Below the pieces are notes generated by a model, which worked only from the letters and a program-made list of their open reading frames with translations, did not search any database and was not told where the DNA came from. The position numbers and the translations under genes were made by a program. From assembly GCA_910585665.1 (NCBI GenBank), contig CAJUFI010000058.1, positions 1 through 27,812 of the forward strand: 27,812 bases of DNA, given 5' to 3'. Positions 6,908 through 13,051 of the stretch are shown piece by piece; the first letter of the stretch is position 1; the number at the start of each line of letters is the position of its first letter. The DNA comes from an uncultured Acetatifactor sp. (lineage in GTDB: Bacteria > Bacillota > Clostridia > Lachnospirales > Lachnospiraceae).

Positions 6908-7930
6908 TCAGGTCTGCTGGTGGTGCATGGAGGCCACCTGGCACTCCGGGCATACCTCCACATAGCAGTTGCCCTCCATGAAGTCCAGCATCTCCCAGGA
7001 AAGCTTGGCCACAAACTTCATGGGCTTGCCGCAGTCGGGACATGGAGTGTACTCCCAGTCCTGAATCCAGAAAGGGAAGCCGCCAATGGTGCTGGTCTCG
7101 TCCCAGTCCGCCCCATAGAAGAGAGGGGCAGGGTCTCCAGCCAGCACATAGGGGTTGTCCCCCATCTGCTCCACATCCTCGTCCTCCATGGCCTCCTCGC
7201 CGCTGCCCTCATAAGGGAAGATTGGAGTGCTGCCCCCGTCCAGGGTAAAGCGGGAGTAGGAGGGGTTAGCCCAGGGAATGCAGCCAAGGCAGGCAGTGGC
7301 GGTGAAGATACCGTCTATGCCCAGAAAGCGCAGACGCTCATCCCGTCCGTCCAGCACTAAGAAGTCCGACAGCCTGCCGCCGCACTCCGGGCACCTGTCC
7401 TTTCGGGGGCGGAAAATATGTATGGCGCCGTCCCGGGCCCGGTCCCCCTTGACGAGAGGATAACAGGTATCGAAATTCAGCTGCCGCCTCTTCCCGGCCT
7501 TGTCAAAGGTCCAGCCACCGCACTGGGCATACACCGAGGGGCCCACATACAGCTTTTCCCGCCAGGGGCGTGGATGCTGCTCCAACTCATGGAGGGTCTC
7601 CAGCGCCTTATCATCCCCCTGCATGGCCAGACAGCACATCAGATTTCCAGCCGTCATAGAATCCTCTGTCTCCAGCAGCCTGGCAATCAGGCCGTTGCGC
7701 ACGTCCTCCGGGGCGTGGTAATAAATCTCGCTGGGGCAGTACACTTCCTTCTCCAGAGCGGCCCGGGCCAGTTCCGGGGAAAAGACGCCGTGGACATTGA
7801 TGAGCCCTTTCAAATCTTCGTCCCACCAGTCGTCCTTCAAACGCTCCACATGATTGATGAGATTCTCCAATTTTGCCTGAACCTGCTCCGGGGTCCAGTC
7901 CTCGGGCGGGATATACGTTGATTTAGCCAT
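6908..7930 (-). CDS. DUF1963/YwqG-like protein with zinc-binding CxxC motifs
   Basis: This is a 340-residue cytoplasmic protein. The N-terminal half (about 10-125) is helical and HEAT-like (LLETEDSMTAGNLMCCLAMQGDDKALETL). The C-terminal half has the DUF1963 hallmark GGFPFWIQDWEYTPCPDCGKPM (about 283-304). Cysteine pairs at CPECGG (180-184), CPDC (297-300) and CPEC (327-330) suggest one or two structural zinc sites. The function of the family is unknown. The start at 7930 follows AAGGAG and a consensus promoter at 8027-8055. It is the first gene of a probable operon with the metallophosphoesterase. Confidence 0.8.
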   Translation of the reverse strand: MAKSTYIPPEDWTPEQVQAKLENLINHVERLKDDWWDEDLKGLINVHGVFSPELARAALEKEVYCPSEIYYHAPEDVRNGLIARLLETEDSMTAGNLMCCLAMQGDDKALETLHELEQHPRPWREKLYVGPSVYAQCGGWTFDKAGKRRQLNFDTCYPLVKGDRARDGAIHIFRPRKDRCPECGGRLSDFLVLDGRDERLRFLGIDGIFTATACLGCIPWANPSYSRFTLDGGSTPIFPYEGSGEEAMEDEDVEQMGDNPYVLAGDPAPLFYGADWDETSTIGGFPFWIQDWEYTPCPDCGKPMKFVAKLSWEMLDFMEGNCYVEVCPECQVASMHHQQT

Positions 7931-8026
7931 CCTTATCAGCTCCTTTTCTTTTATGTATATGGTCTTTGGTTGTAACTGTTTTCAGAATCGCCAATCCCTT
8001 TGTCGGAATCCGCTTTTGTCCCACTG

Positions 8027-8055
8027 ATTATACCACGGTCGGTTTCGAATATCAA
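8027..8055 (-). promoter_or_regulatory. Consensus promoter for the DUF1963-phosphoesterase operon
   Basis: On the minus strand, TTGATA (8055-8050), a 17-nt spacer and TATAAT (8032-8027) form a near-perfect housekeeping promoter about 100 nt upstream of the DUF1963 start. Its -35 box abuts the start of the nuclease fragment on the other strand. Confidence 0.8.
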
Positions 8056-8378
8056 TGTGCGGCCAGTACTACTTGCAAGTCCTGAACCATGTCCTGTTTA
8101 ATTACTGGACTTCCACGGAAACATACGAGGCGCTGAAAGTCTATATGGAGATGGATTTTGACGGGCTCCGGTCGGACATCGTGCGGATGCTTGGCGGGGA
8201 ACGTGTCAGGGTAAGCACCCTAGGTTTCAAGAATGACATGAAGAGCTTCGAGACGAAGGACGATGTCCTGACCCTGCTGATACATTTAGGCTACCTTGGG
8301 TATGACTCCGGGAGCAGGGAGGCCTTCATCCCCAACAAGGAGATTATGGGGGATTTTGAGCTTTTAGCTGCAAAGTAA
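8055..8378 (+). pseudogene. C-terminal fragment of AAA-ATPase/PD-(D/E)XK nuclease family protein
   Basis: The 107 codons include NYWTSTETYEALKVYMEMDFDGL, IVRMLGGERVRV and KDDVLTLLIHLGYLGYD...FIPNKEIM. These are typical of the middle-to-C-terminal part of the large AAA-ATPase-like proteins with a C-terminal PD-(D/E)XK nuclease domain (Pfam AAA-ATPase_like plus PDDEXK_9) that are abundant in anaerobic Clostridia and Bacteroides. The N-terminal ATPase (normally >300 residues) is absent and the nuclease domain is also missing. No ribosome binding site precedes the ATG; instead the upstream DNA is the divergent promoter of the DUF1963 gene. It is a decayed fragment. Confidence 0.75.
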
Positions 8379-8405
8379 AGACTCCCCGGTTAAGGAGAGT
8401 CTTTT
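8377..8405. terminator. Rho-independent terminator after nuclease fragment
   Basis: The stem AAAGACTC / GAGTCTTT has a 12-nt loop and overlaps the stop codon of the fragment at 8378. The reverse strand also reads as a terminator and closes the second unit of the RNA locus at 8406-8556. Confidence 0.65.
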
Positions 8406-8556
8406 GGAAAAGCTGTGCGCCAATGCCCGCTCTGCGGGCTAGATCACCCTAACAGTATATGCAGATATGGAAAAAGAGTTGCATGAAACAACTCTTTTTC
8501 CTAGAAAAGCCTTGCGGCCAATGTCCCTTTCGAGACTAGATAACTTATTTGTCTAT
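8406..8556 (-). ncRNA. Candidate structured RNA locus, two related hairpin units
   Basis: On the minus strand two related units follow one another: unit A (about 8545-8504) and unit B (about 8446-8406). Both have the order TCTA, short hairpin, ATTGGC, a short second hairpin and CTTTTC, and each is followed directly by a rho-independent terminator (8501-8469 and 8405-8377). The first hairpin is GTCTC-GAAA-GGGAC in A and GCCCGC-AGA-GCGGGC in B. The stem is kept while the bases differ, which is a compensatory pattern. A good promoter (8590-8563) starts just upstream and no reading frame is present. I infer a small RNA, or two, of unknown role, 40 nt behind the PemK/MazF toxin gene. I do not recognise the RNA family. 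Confidence 0.5.
8469..8501. terminator. Strong bidirectional terminator
   Basis: A perfect 13-bp stem GGAAAAAGAGTTG / CAACTCTTTTTCC surrounds a 7-nt loop. The A- and T-rich stem ends make it a terminator on both strands. On the minus strand it ends unit A of the candidate RNA. Confidence 0.8.
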
Positions 8557-8562
8557 GTCTTA

Positions 8563-8590
8563 ATTATAGCATTTCCAATAGGAAAGTCAA
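8563..8590 (-). promoter_or_regulatory. Promoter for the candidate RNA downstream of the toxin gene
   Basis: On the minus strand TTGACT (8590-8585), a 16-nt spacer and TATAAT (8568-8563) lie directly behind the stop codon of the PemK/MazF gene. Transcription would start near 8556 and run into the hairpin units, where there is no protein-coding frame. Confidence 0.7.
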
Positions 8591-8596
8591 GAAAAT

Positions 8597-9157
8597 TTAC
8601 AGTTCCAGGTGGTTTTTCAGCAGTTTTTCAACAGCGGCAAGGCATTCCGGCGTTAAGCGGCCAATCCGTCTGCCGAGCCGGGCTTTGTCAATTGTGGTAA
8701 TGTCTGTCACGATAATGCGGGAAGGTTCTTTATCCAGTTTTCCGTCTGCCAGTTCAGCGGAGGAAAGGCACACCTGATAATTGGGGTTTATTTTTGTGCC
8801 GTCGCCTTCAATGGGGAGGACATTTACTTTTTCGCTGTAAATATTGGCCTTTTTGTTCTGGATGATGACAACAAGGTGGTTTCCGCACAGTTCGCTGCCC
8901 ACGCCTTCCGTGATGAATGCATTGTAGATTTCTCCGCGGTAAGGTTTTACGGGATGGAATTTCTTTTCGTGGGAAGACCGCAGCTTCCTGTTTTCAAGGG
9001 AATTATGGTGCATCCGGCACTGTTCGGGTATGTACCGCAGATAGGATATGGCTTTATTGACGGAAATGTGTTTAAGGCTTGTAAGGATGCCCTGAAAAAC
9101 GGAAGTCAGTGAAGACTTGTCACTGTCATTTAAGTTGTTTAGGGAATTATATTCCAT
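8597..9157 (-). CDS. PemK/MazF-family toxin with N-terminal extension
   Basis: This 186-residue protein is a predicted endoribonuclease toxin. The C-terminal ~112 residues are a PemK/MazF fold: RGEIYNAFITEGVGSELCGNHLVVIIQN (74-101), the strand VNVLPIEG, SRIIVTDITTIDKARLGRRIGRL and the final helix. The first ~70 residues are an additional helical, Ser/Asn- and Arg-rich segment absent from minimal MazF. GGAGG lies 5 nt before the ATG at 9157; a GTG two codons earlier overlaps that site and is less likely. No antitoxin gene sits upstream on this strand, unlike normal mazEF. Its neighbour is the RNA locus at 8406-8556, so control by RNA or by the N-terminal extension is possible but unproven. Confidence 0.85.
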   Translation of the reverse strand: MEYNSLNNLNDSDKSSLTSVFQGILTSLKHISVNKAISYLRYIPEQCRMHHNSLENRKLRSSHEKKFHPVKPYRGEIYNAFITEGVGSELCGNHLVVIIQNKKANIYSEKVNVLPIEGDGTKINPNYQVCLSSAELADGKLDKEPSRIIVTDITTIDKARLGRRIGRLTPECLAAVEKLLKNHLEL

Positions 9158-9208
9158 ATGCACCTCCCCTTGTTTTTATAGAAAGAGGGTAGCATATTTT
9201 GTCAGAAA

Positions 9209-9436
9209 TTGCAATGGAGGAGAATAGAAAAGTGGAAATTAGGAAAAAAACATGCTGAATCCCCGAAGTGGCTGAAAGTGCTGACGGGGTTTAAGCAGAG
9301 GGAGAAGATAGCGGTGGAGTATTTTGATACGGAGACTTTGGAGACGAAGCGGACGGAGATGTTCAATGAGGGGCATAAGCCGGCGCTGGTGAAGGATACG
9401 TCCTATAAGGGGCTATGGAAGGTGACGTTTACATGA
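9209..9436 (+). pseudogene. Small conserved-looking protein, probable frameshift at start
   Basis: The frame encodes ...ESPKWLKVLTGFKQREKIAVEYFDTETLETKRTEMF...LVKDTSYKGLWKVTFT, with third-base bias typical of a real gene, but I do not recognise it. In its own frame the only start is TTG at 9209 without a ribosome binding site. A GGAGGAG (9216-9222) instead serves a GTG or ATG in another frame reading VEIRKK, which would join this protein if the run of seven A near 9242-9248 had six. A one-base slip in that run, or an unusual start, explains the pattern. The intact product would be about 70 residues. Confidence 0.5.
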
Positions 9437-9521
9437 AAGGAGTTTTAGGAGAAATAACGGGTGCTTTTTGGCGGGATGTCCTGTATAATGGTATGGAGAA
9501 ATCTGTGAAGGAGAAGACAGC

Positions 9522-10121
9522 ATGAAAAAAACAATTTTATTTGTAATCTTACAGCAGTATGCAGATTGGGAAGCGGCATATATAACATCTGCTATAACCA
9601 TGTTGGGACAAGGACAGTATGATATAAAAACAGTATCGCTGTCAAAGGATTATGTCCAGTCTATAGGCGGCTTCCGGGTATTGCCTGATTATGATATTGC
9701 ATCTGTCCCAAAGGATTATGAGGCTTTGATCTTAATTGGCGGAATGACATGGAGAGACGAGAATGCACAGCTGGTTAAGACTCTTGTAGAGGAATGTTAT
9801 CAAAAGGGCAAAGTATTAGGCGGTATTTGTGATGCTTCTGCTTTTTTGGGTACAGTCGGTGTCTTGAATGGCGTACTGCATACGAGTAACGATATGAATG
9901 CGCTGAAACAGTGGGCGGGATCGGCTTACACAGGAGAAACAAAGTATATTGCGAAACAGGCGGTCAGGGATAAAAATATCATTACGGCAAATGGCACGGC
10001 GCCTATGGAATTTGCAAAAGAGATTTTGCTTGCTTTAAATGTGGCAAGTGAAGAAACGGTATTAGAGTGGTACAATTTCCATAAATTGGGGTACTATACC
10101 GCATCTATGCCGAAAATGTAA
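9522..10121 (+). CDS. DJ-1/PfpI-family protein
   Basis: This 199-residue protein has the DJ-1/PfpI glutamine-amidotransferase-like fold. The nucleophile elbow is GGICDASAFL with Cys103, and Glu17 (YADWEAAY) matches the conserved glutamate that tunes the cysteine in DJ-1. The strand VPKDYEALILIGG precedes the elbow as usual. Members act as glyoxalases, chaperones or amidotransferase-like enzymes in stress response; sequence alone does not choose between these. The start follows AAGGAGAAG. It appears to be a single-gene unit, with the yjdF riboswitch region about 40 nt downstream. Confidence 0.85.
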   Translation: MKKTILFVILQQYADWEAAYITSAITMLGQGQYDIKTVSLSKDYVQSIGGFRVLPDYDIASVPKDYEALILIGGMTWRDENAQLVKTLVEECYQKGKVLGGICDASAFLGTVGVLNGVLHTSNDMNALKQWAGSAYTGETKYIAKQAVRDKNIITANGTAPMEFAKEILLALNVASEETVLEWYNFHKLGYYTASMPKM

Positions 10122-10159
10122 TTTTGGTTTTTAGCAGGGTTTATCCTGCTGGAAATATA

Positions 10160-10298
10160 AAGCAAAGATAAAAACGCAACGCGCATCCTTTGGATGTGCC
10201 AGAGCCGGTAGGTAGCCCGGCCGTCCTGATGGTATCAGGGTAAGTAACCTGCCCTCCTGGGTTGTCCGTTCTTTGTTCATAACACATGTAAGGAGGGG
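10160..10298 (+). promoter_or_regulatory. yjdF riboswitch (azaaromatic-sensing RNA)
   Basis: A structured leader of ~140 nt lies directly before a yjdF-type gene. Visible helices are GCGCATCC/GGATGTGC (10181-10199), GCCGG/CCGGC (10204-10221) and CCTGA/TCAGG (10225-10239). CCCTCCT (10252-10258) is exactly complementary to the yjdF Shine-Dalgarno AGGAGGG (10291-10297), which points to translational control. The yjdF RNA class is known to bind azaaromatic compounds and to sit upstream of yjdF genes. The assignment rests on position, helices and the downstream protein, not on a covariance-model match. Confidence 0.75.
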
Positions 10299-10304
10299 TT
10301 CGTT

Positions 10305-10619
10305 ATGGACAGAGGAAAGGCAGGTTTGACGGTATTTTTTGAGGGGCCGTTTTGGGTAGGCGTATTTGAGAGGATTGAGGACGGGAAACTTTCGGTGTGC
10401 CGGGTGGTCTTCGGGAGTGAACCCAGGGACTATGAGGTGTGGGAGTTTATCCTCAAAAATTATTACAGCCTGAAATTCAGTCCGGCTGTTGAGACGGCCG
10501 TGAAAGACGGCAGGGTCAATCCGAAGCGGAGACAGAGGGAAGCCGGGAGACAGACATATCCTTCCTTCGCCGGGCCAGGGAGCTGTGCGACCAATACGGC
10601 GTCCTGCTGTTTTCGATGA
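10305..10619 (+). pseudogene. yjdF: YjdF-family protein, C-terminally truncated by fusion
   Basis: Residues 1-82 match the YjdF family closely in pattern: LTVFFEGPFWVGVFERIEDG, VCRVVFGSEPRDYEVWEFIL, the NYYSLKFSPAVET stretch and NPKRRQREA. The family normally continues ~50 more residues through a basic, glutamine-rich tail. Here homology ends near base 10550, and the rest (TYPSFAGPGSCATNTASCCFR) is out-of-frame bioA sequence. The start has an excellent AGGAGGGG site 6 nt upstream that the riboswitch can mask. YjdF proteins are regulated by azaaromatics but their biochemical role is unclear. Since the conserved core remains, some function could persist. Confidence 0.8.
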
Positions 10620-11169
10620 AGTGGACACCGGCTTCGGGCGGACGGGGAACCGCTTCGTGGCAGACCTGGTGTTGCCGGACATCCTGGTGCTGCCGGACAT
10701 CCTGGTGCTGGGCAAGGCGCTGACCGGCGGCTATATCGGACATGCCGCCACCATCGCCAACCGCAAGGTCTACGAAGGCTTCTACGGGGACGACCCGGAG
10801 AAGGCTCTGATGCACGGGCCCACTTTCATGGGCAACGCCCTGGCCTGCAGCGTGGCGCTGAAGTCCATAGAGCTGTTCCAGGAGGGGGACTACCTTTCCA
10901 GAATCCGCCGCATCGAGGAAATCACAAAGCGGGAGATGGCAGGCCTGGAGCATGAGCAGATCCGGGAGGTGCGCGTCATGGGAGGATGCGTCTGCGTGGA
11001 AGTGAAAGACGGAGCGGCTCTGCAGGGGTATCAGCAGTTCGCCTATGAGAGGGGCGTGTTCAGCAGGCCGTTCCTGAATTATCTGTATGCCATGGTGCCC
11101 TATGTGATTGGGGAGGAAGAGCTGGTACAGGTGCTGGGTGTGATGAAGGAGTGGTTCGCCCGCGGTTAG
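10559..11169 (+). pseudogene. bioA: bioA-type aminotransferase remnant (C-terminal half)
   Basis: This is the C-terminal half of a class III, PLP-dependent aminotransferase of the BioA type (DAPA synthase of biotin synthesis). It reads SFLRRARELCDQYGVLLF, then after a one-base frameshift near 10615 DEVDTGFGRTG, LGKALTGGYIGHAA (the lysine is the PLP-binding one), HGPTFMGNALACSVA and on to WFARG. The N-terminal half is missing. A further lesion is an 18-bp tandem duplication around 10667-10702 giving VLPDIL twice. The 5' break coincides with the truncated yjdF gene. It cannot yield a working enzyme, although the ATG at 10585 opens a 194-codon frame. Confidence 0.8.
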
Positions 11170-11253
11170 CAGTGGTTCGCCCGCGGTTAGCAGTGGTTCG
11201 CTCGCGGTTAGCAGTGGTTCGCCCGCGGTTAGCAGTGGTTCGCTCGCAGCCGG
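11149..11253 (+). repeat. 21-bp tandem minisatellite at the end of bioA
   Basis: Five 21-bp units of the form CAGTGGTTCGCCCGCGGTTAG run from 11149 to 11253, with C/T variation at one site. The fifth unit is degenerate at its end and a broken sixth follows. The first unit contains the last codons and the stop of bioA, so the repeat grew by duplication of the gene's 3' end. Confidence 0.9.
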
Positions 11254-11353
11254 CAGTTGCTTGCTTCGGATAAGATTTTCCATCTGTGCAGTCGAAATCT
11301 GCACCCCCACAGCTGGAAGGGGATATGACATATCATCTGCCGGAGATTTTGAA

Positions 11354-11379
11354 AGGATTTGCCCTTGGGGGCAAATCCT
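11354..11379. other. Perfect 11-bp hairpin without U-tract
   Basis: AGGATTTGCCC and GGGCAAATCCT surround a TTGG loop, just upstream of the promoter of the DUF4869 operon. No T-run follows on either strand, so it is not a standard terminator. It may insulate the operon or be a protein-binding palindrome. The rest of 11254-11381 holds nothing I recognise. Confidence 0.6.
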
Positions 11380-11381
11380 GA

Positions 11382-11410
11382 TTGAATCGACTCTGCTTTT
11401 ATGTTAGAAT
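11382..11410 (+). promoter_or_regulatory. Promoter of the DUF4869-ATPase operon
   Basis: TTGAAT (11382-11387), a 17-nt spacer and TAGAAT (11405-11410) form a good housekeeping promoter. Transcription would begin near 11417, giving a 5' leader of about 155 nt before the first gene. The leader contains two copies of GCGGGAACA (near 11447 and 11506) but no recognised riboswitch. Confidence 0.65.
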
Positions 11411-11572
11411 CATGTTAATCAAAGGACTTCCAGGTCAAAGAGAAGCGGGAACAGATTTCATAAAGCATGGGAGATGTTTTGAGACAGCTAAGGCATTTGC
11501 TGATGCGGGAACAAAGGCGATGAATGTATTTCAGAGAAGCATTTGAGAATACTAATCGTGAGGTGGTGGACG

Positions 11573-12010
11573 ATGCTGCATATATATTTTGGCGACATGC
11601 CGGATGCAATTTATAATACAAGCGTATATTTCAACAACACATACAAAGACAGCTGGATCACTGACCAGATGACGAAAGACATGATAAAAGCTGTGGACAA
11701 CTCTGATGTAATCGATGCAAAAACCATTATGAGCCCGATATTCGGAAACATGAGCCCCAAAAAACTATCCAATGGCGTGAAGACGCTGATACTGATATCC
11801 TTTGACAGGAAAAAAGTATTCAATGCATCCACATGCGGGGATAACTGCGCGGAGTGGATATTGCGGATGGCGAAAGAACGCAAAGTTGTAATCAATTTGC
11901 GCCATCTTATGGATTTCGGATCGGAGCCGTTCAAAATCAAAATAATGAACACCAATAAGATTGTGAAAAACATGGCGGAACTTGTATTTGAGGCCGGAGA
12001 ATTTGTGTGA
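11573..12010 (+). CDS. DUF4869 domain protein
   Basis: This 145-residue, probably cytoplasmic protein has the DUF4869 pattern: MLHIYFGDMPDAIYNTSVYF at the start, WITDQMTKDMIKAVDNSDVI and the SPIFGNMSPKKLSNGVKTLIL block. The function of the family is not established. The start at 11573 follows GAGGTGG; upstream in-frame TTG codons lack a better site. The next gene starts 13 nt after the stop, so the two are translationally close and almost certainly work together. Codon use here is more AT-rich than in the flanking bioA remnant and the exporter operon at 23-27 kb, which suggests separate acquisition. Confidence 0.8.
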   Translation: MLHIYFGDMPDAIYNTSVYFNNTYKDSWITDQMTKDMIKAVDNSDVIDAKTIMSPIFGNMSPKKLSNGVKTLILISFDRKKVFNASTCGDNCAEWILRMAKERKVVINLRHLMDFGSEPFKIKIMNTNKIVKNMAELVFEAGEFV

Positions 12011-12023
12011 GGATGAGGTGTCT

Positions 12024-12992
12024 ATGACAGGGATTCAACATGTCAGGGTATCCAACCGGGATGCTGACTTTAAATTTGACCTCTATCGGAATATTACCAT
12101 CGTGCGCGGGAAAAGCGGCACAGGAAAGACGACATTATACGACATGATTGCAGATTATACGCGACTCAAGGAGGAAAGCGGAGTAAACATTTCCAGCCCC
12201 AAGGCTTGTGTCGCATTGGTTGATACAGACTGGAAGCATCAGTTGAACGGCATATCAGACAGCATCGTCTTCGTTGATGAAGGCGCGGCCTATATAAAGA
12301 CCCCGGAATTTGCAAAAGCTGTGAAAAATTCAGATAATTATTACGTTATTTTTTCCAGAGAAAGTCTGCATGATTTGCCATATAGTGTTGAGGAGATTTA
12401 TGAGATAAAAGCAAGCGGTAAGTTTCATAAATTTGTCAAGATGTACAAATCAGATAAACGCCATGTTTATTCCTTCAATAGTACTCGTCGGAATTTTCAG
12501 TTTGACATATTGCTGACAGAGGATTCCAAGTCAGGCTATGAATTTTACAGAGCGTATTTTGACGATAGGAATGTTGTATGTGAGACATCAGGTTCAAACT
12601 CTGAAATCTTCAAATGGCTGCGGAACCATAAAGATAAGAAGGTGTTTGTAGTGGCAGACGGTGCGGCTTTTGGGTCTGAAATTGACAGGGTCTTAAAACT
12701 GCAGTCAACGACAGAGGAGAATTTCAGGATATGTCTACCGGAATCCTTTGAATGGCTTATACTGAAATCCGGTCTGATAAAAGCATCAGATCTTGTTTCT
12801 GTTCTCGATAATCCATCAGATTACATTGAAAGCAGGGATTTTTTCAGTTGGGAGAATTTTTTTGAGGACTATCTTGTGAGAAATACAGTCAACACTCATT
12901 TTCAGTATGCGAAAAAGGAAATCAATCCCATATATCTGAGTGAAAATAACAGCAAAAAAATCATGGCGGAAATCCAAATGAAACCGGAATAG
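12024..12992 (+). CDS. P-loop ATPase with C-terminal TOPRIM/RloB-like domain
   Basis: The 322-residue product has two parts. The N-terminal ATPase opens with a strand and Walker A GKSGTGKTT (29-37), and a Walker B-like IVFVDE at 81-86. There is no ABC signature or long coiled coil, so it is much smaller than OLD or SMC proteins. The C-terminal part has three spaced acidic motifs, LLTED (E166, D167), FVVADGAAFG (D212) and LPESFEWLIL (E243), in the order and spacing expected of a TOPRIM/RloB-like fold (E-G/D, D-x-D-like, fE-W-L). I infer a nucleotide-driven nuclease or nucleotide sensor-effector. The start at 12024 follows GAGG. It forms an operon with the DUF4869 gene and ends at a hairpin that overlaps its stop codon. 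Confidence 0.7.
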   Translation: MTGIQHVRVSNRDADFKFDLYRNITIVRGKSGTGKTTLYDMIADYTRLKEESGVNISSPKACVALVDTDWKHQLNGISDSIVFVDEGAAYIKTPEFAKAVKNSDNYYVIFSRESLHDLPYSVEEIYEIKASGKFHKFVKMYKSDKRHVYSFNSTRRNFQFDILLTEDSKSGYEFYRAYFDDRNVVCETSGSNSEIFKWLRNHKDKKVFVVADGAAFGSEIDRVLKLQSTTEENFRICLPESFEWLILKSGLIKASDLVSVLDNPSDYIESRDFFSWENFFEDYLVRNTVNTHFQYAKKEINPIYLSENNSKKIMAEIQMKPE

Positions 12993-13017
12993 GCCCGCCC
13001 TTGTCGTTAGGCGGGCC
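12992..13017. terminator. Hairpin between converging genes, probable terminator
   Basis: GGCCCGCC and GGCGGGCC form a perfect 8-bp GC stem with a 10-nt loop. It starts at the stop codon of the ATPase gene and lies 34 bp from the stop of the methyltransferase gene on the other strand. There is no T-run, so termination is likely but inefficient or factor-assisted. Confidence 0.55.
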
Positions 13018-13051
13018 CATCGCAAGCCATCAATCTGTATCCTACTGCGCC

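Noticed and set aside
10132..10155. Hairpin AGCAGG/CCTGCT after the DJ-1 gene
   Set aside because: The stem is only 6 bp and no T-run follows on either strand, so it is not called a terminator.
11149..11253. Possible CRISPR array
   Set aside because: The units are contiguous 21-bp tandem copies without spacers, and no cas genes are present. No other regularly spaced repeats were seen in the window.
10516..11331. 271-codon minus-strand frame with a repeated LLTAGEP motif
   Set aside because: It is antisense to the bioA remnant and the 21-bp minisatellite; the motif is simply the reverse translation of that repeat, and no ribosome binding site is present.
11412..11546. 44-codon frame before the DUF4869 gene (MLIKGLPGQREAG...)
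   Set aside because: Its ATG lies upstream of the predicted transcript start of the operon promoter and has no ribosome binding site; treated as leader sequence.
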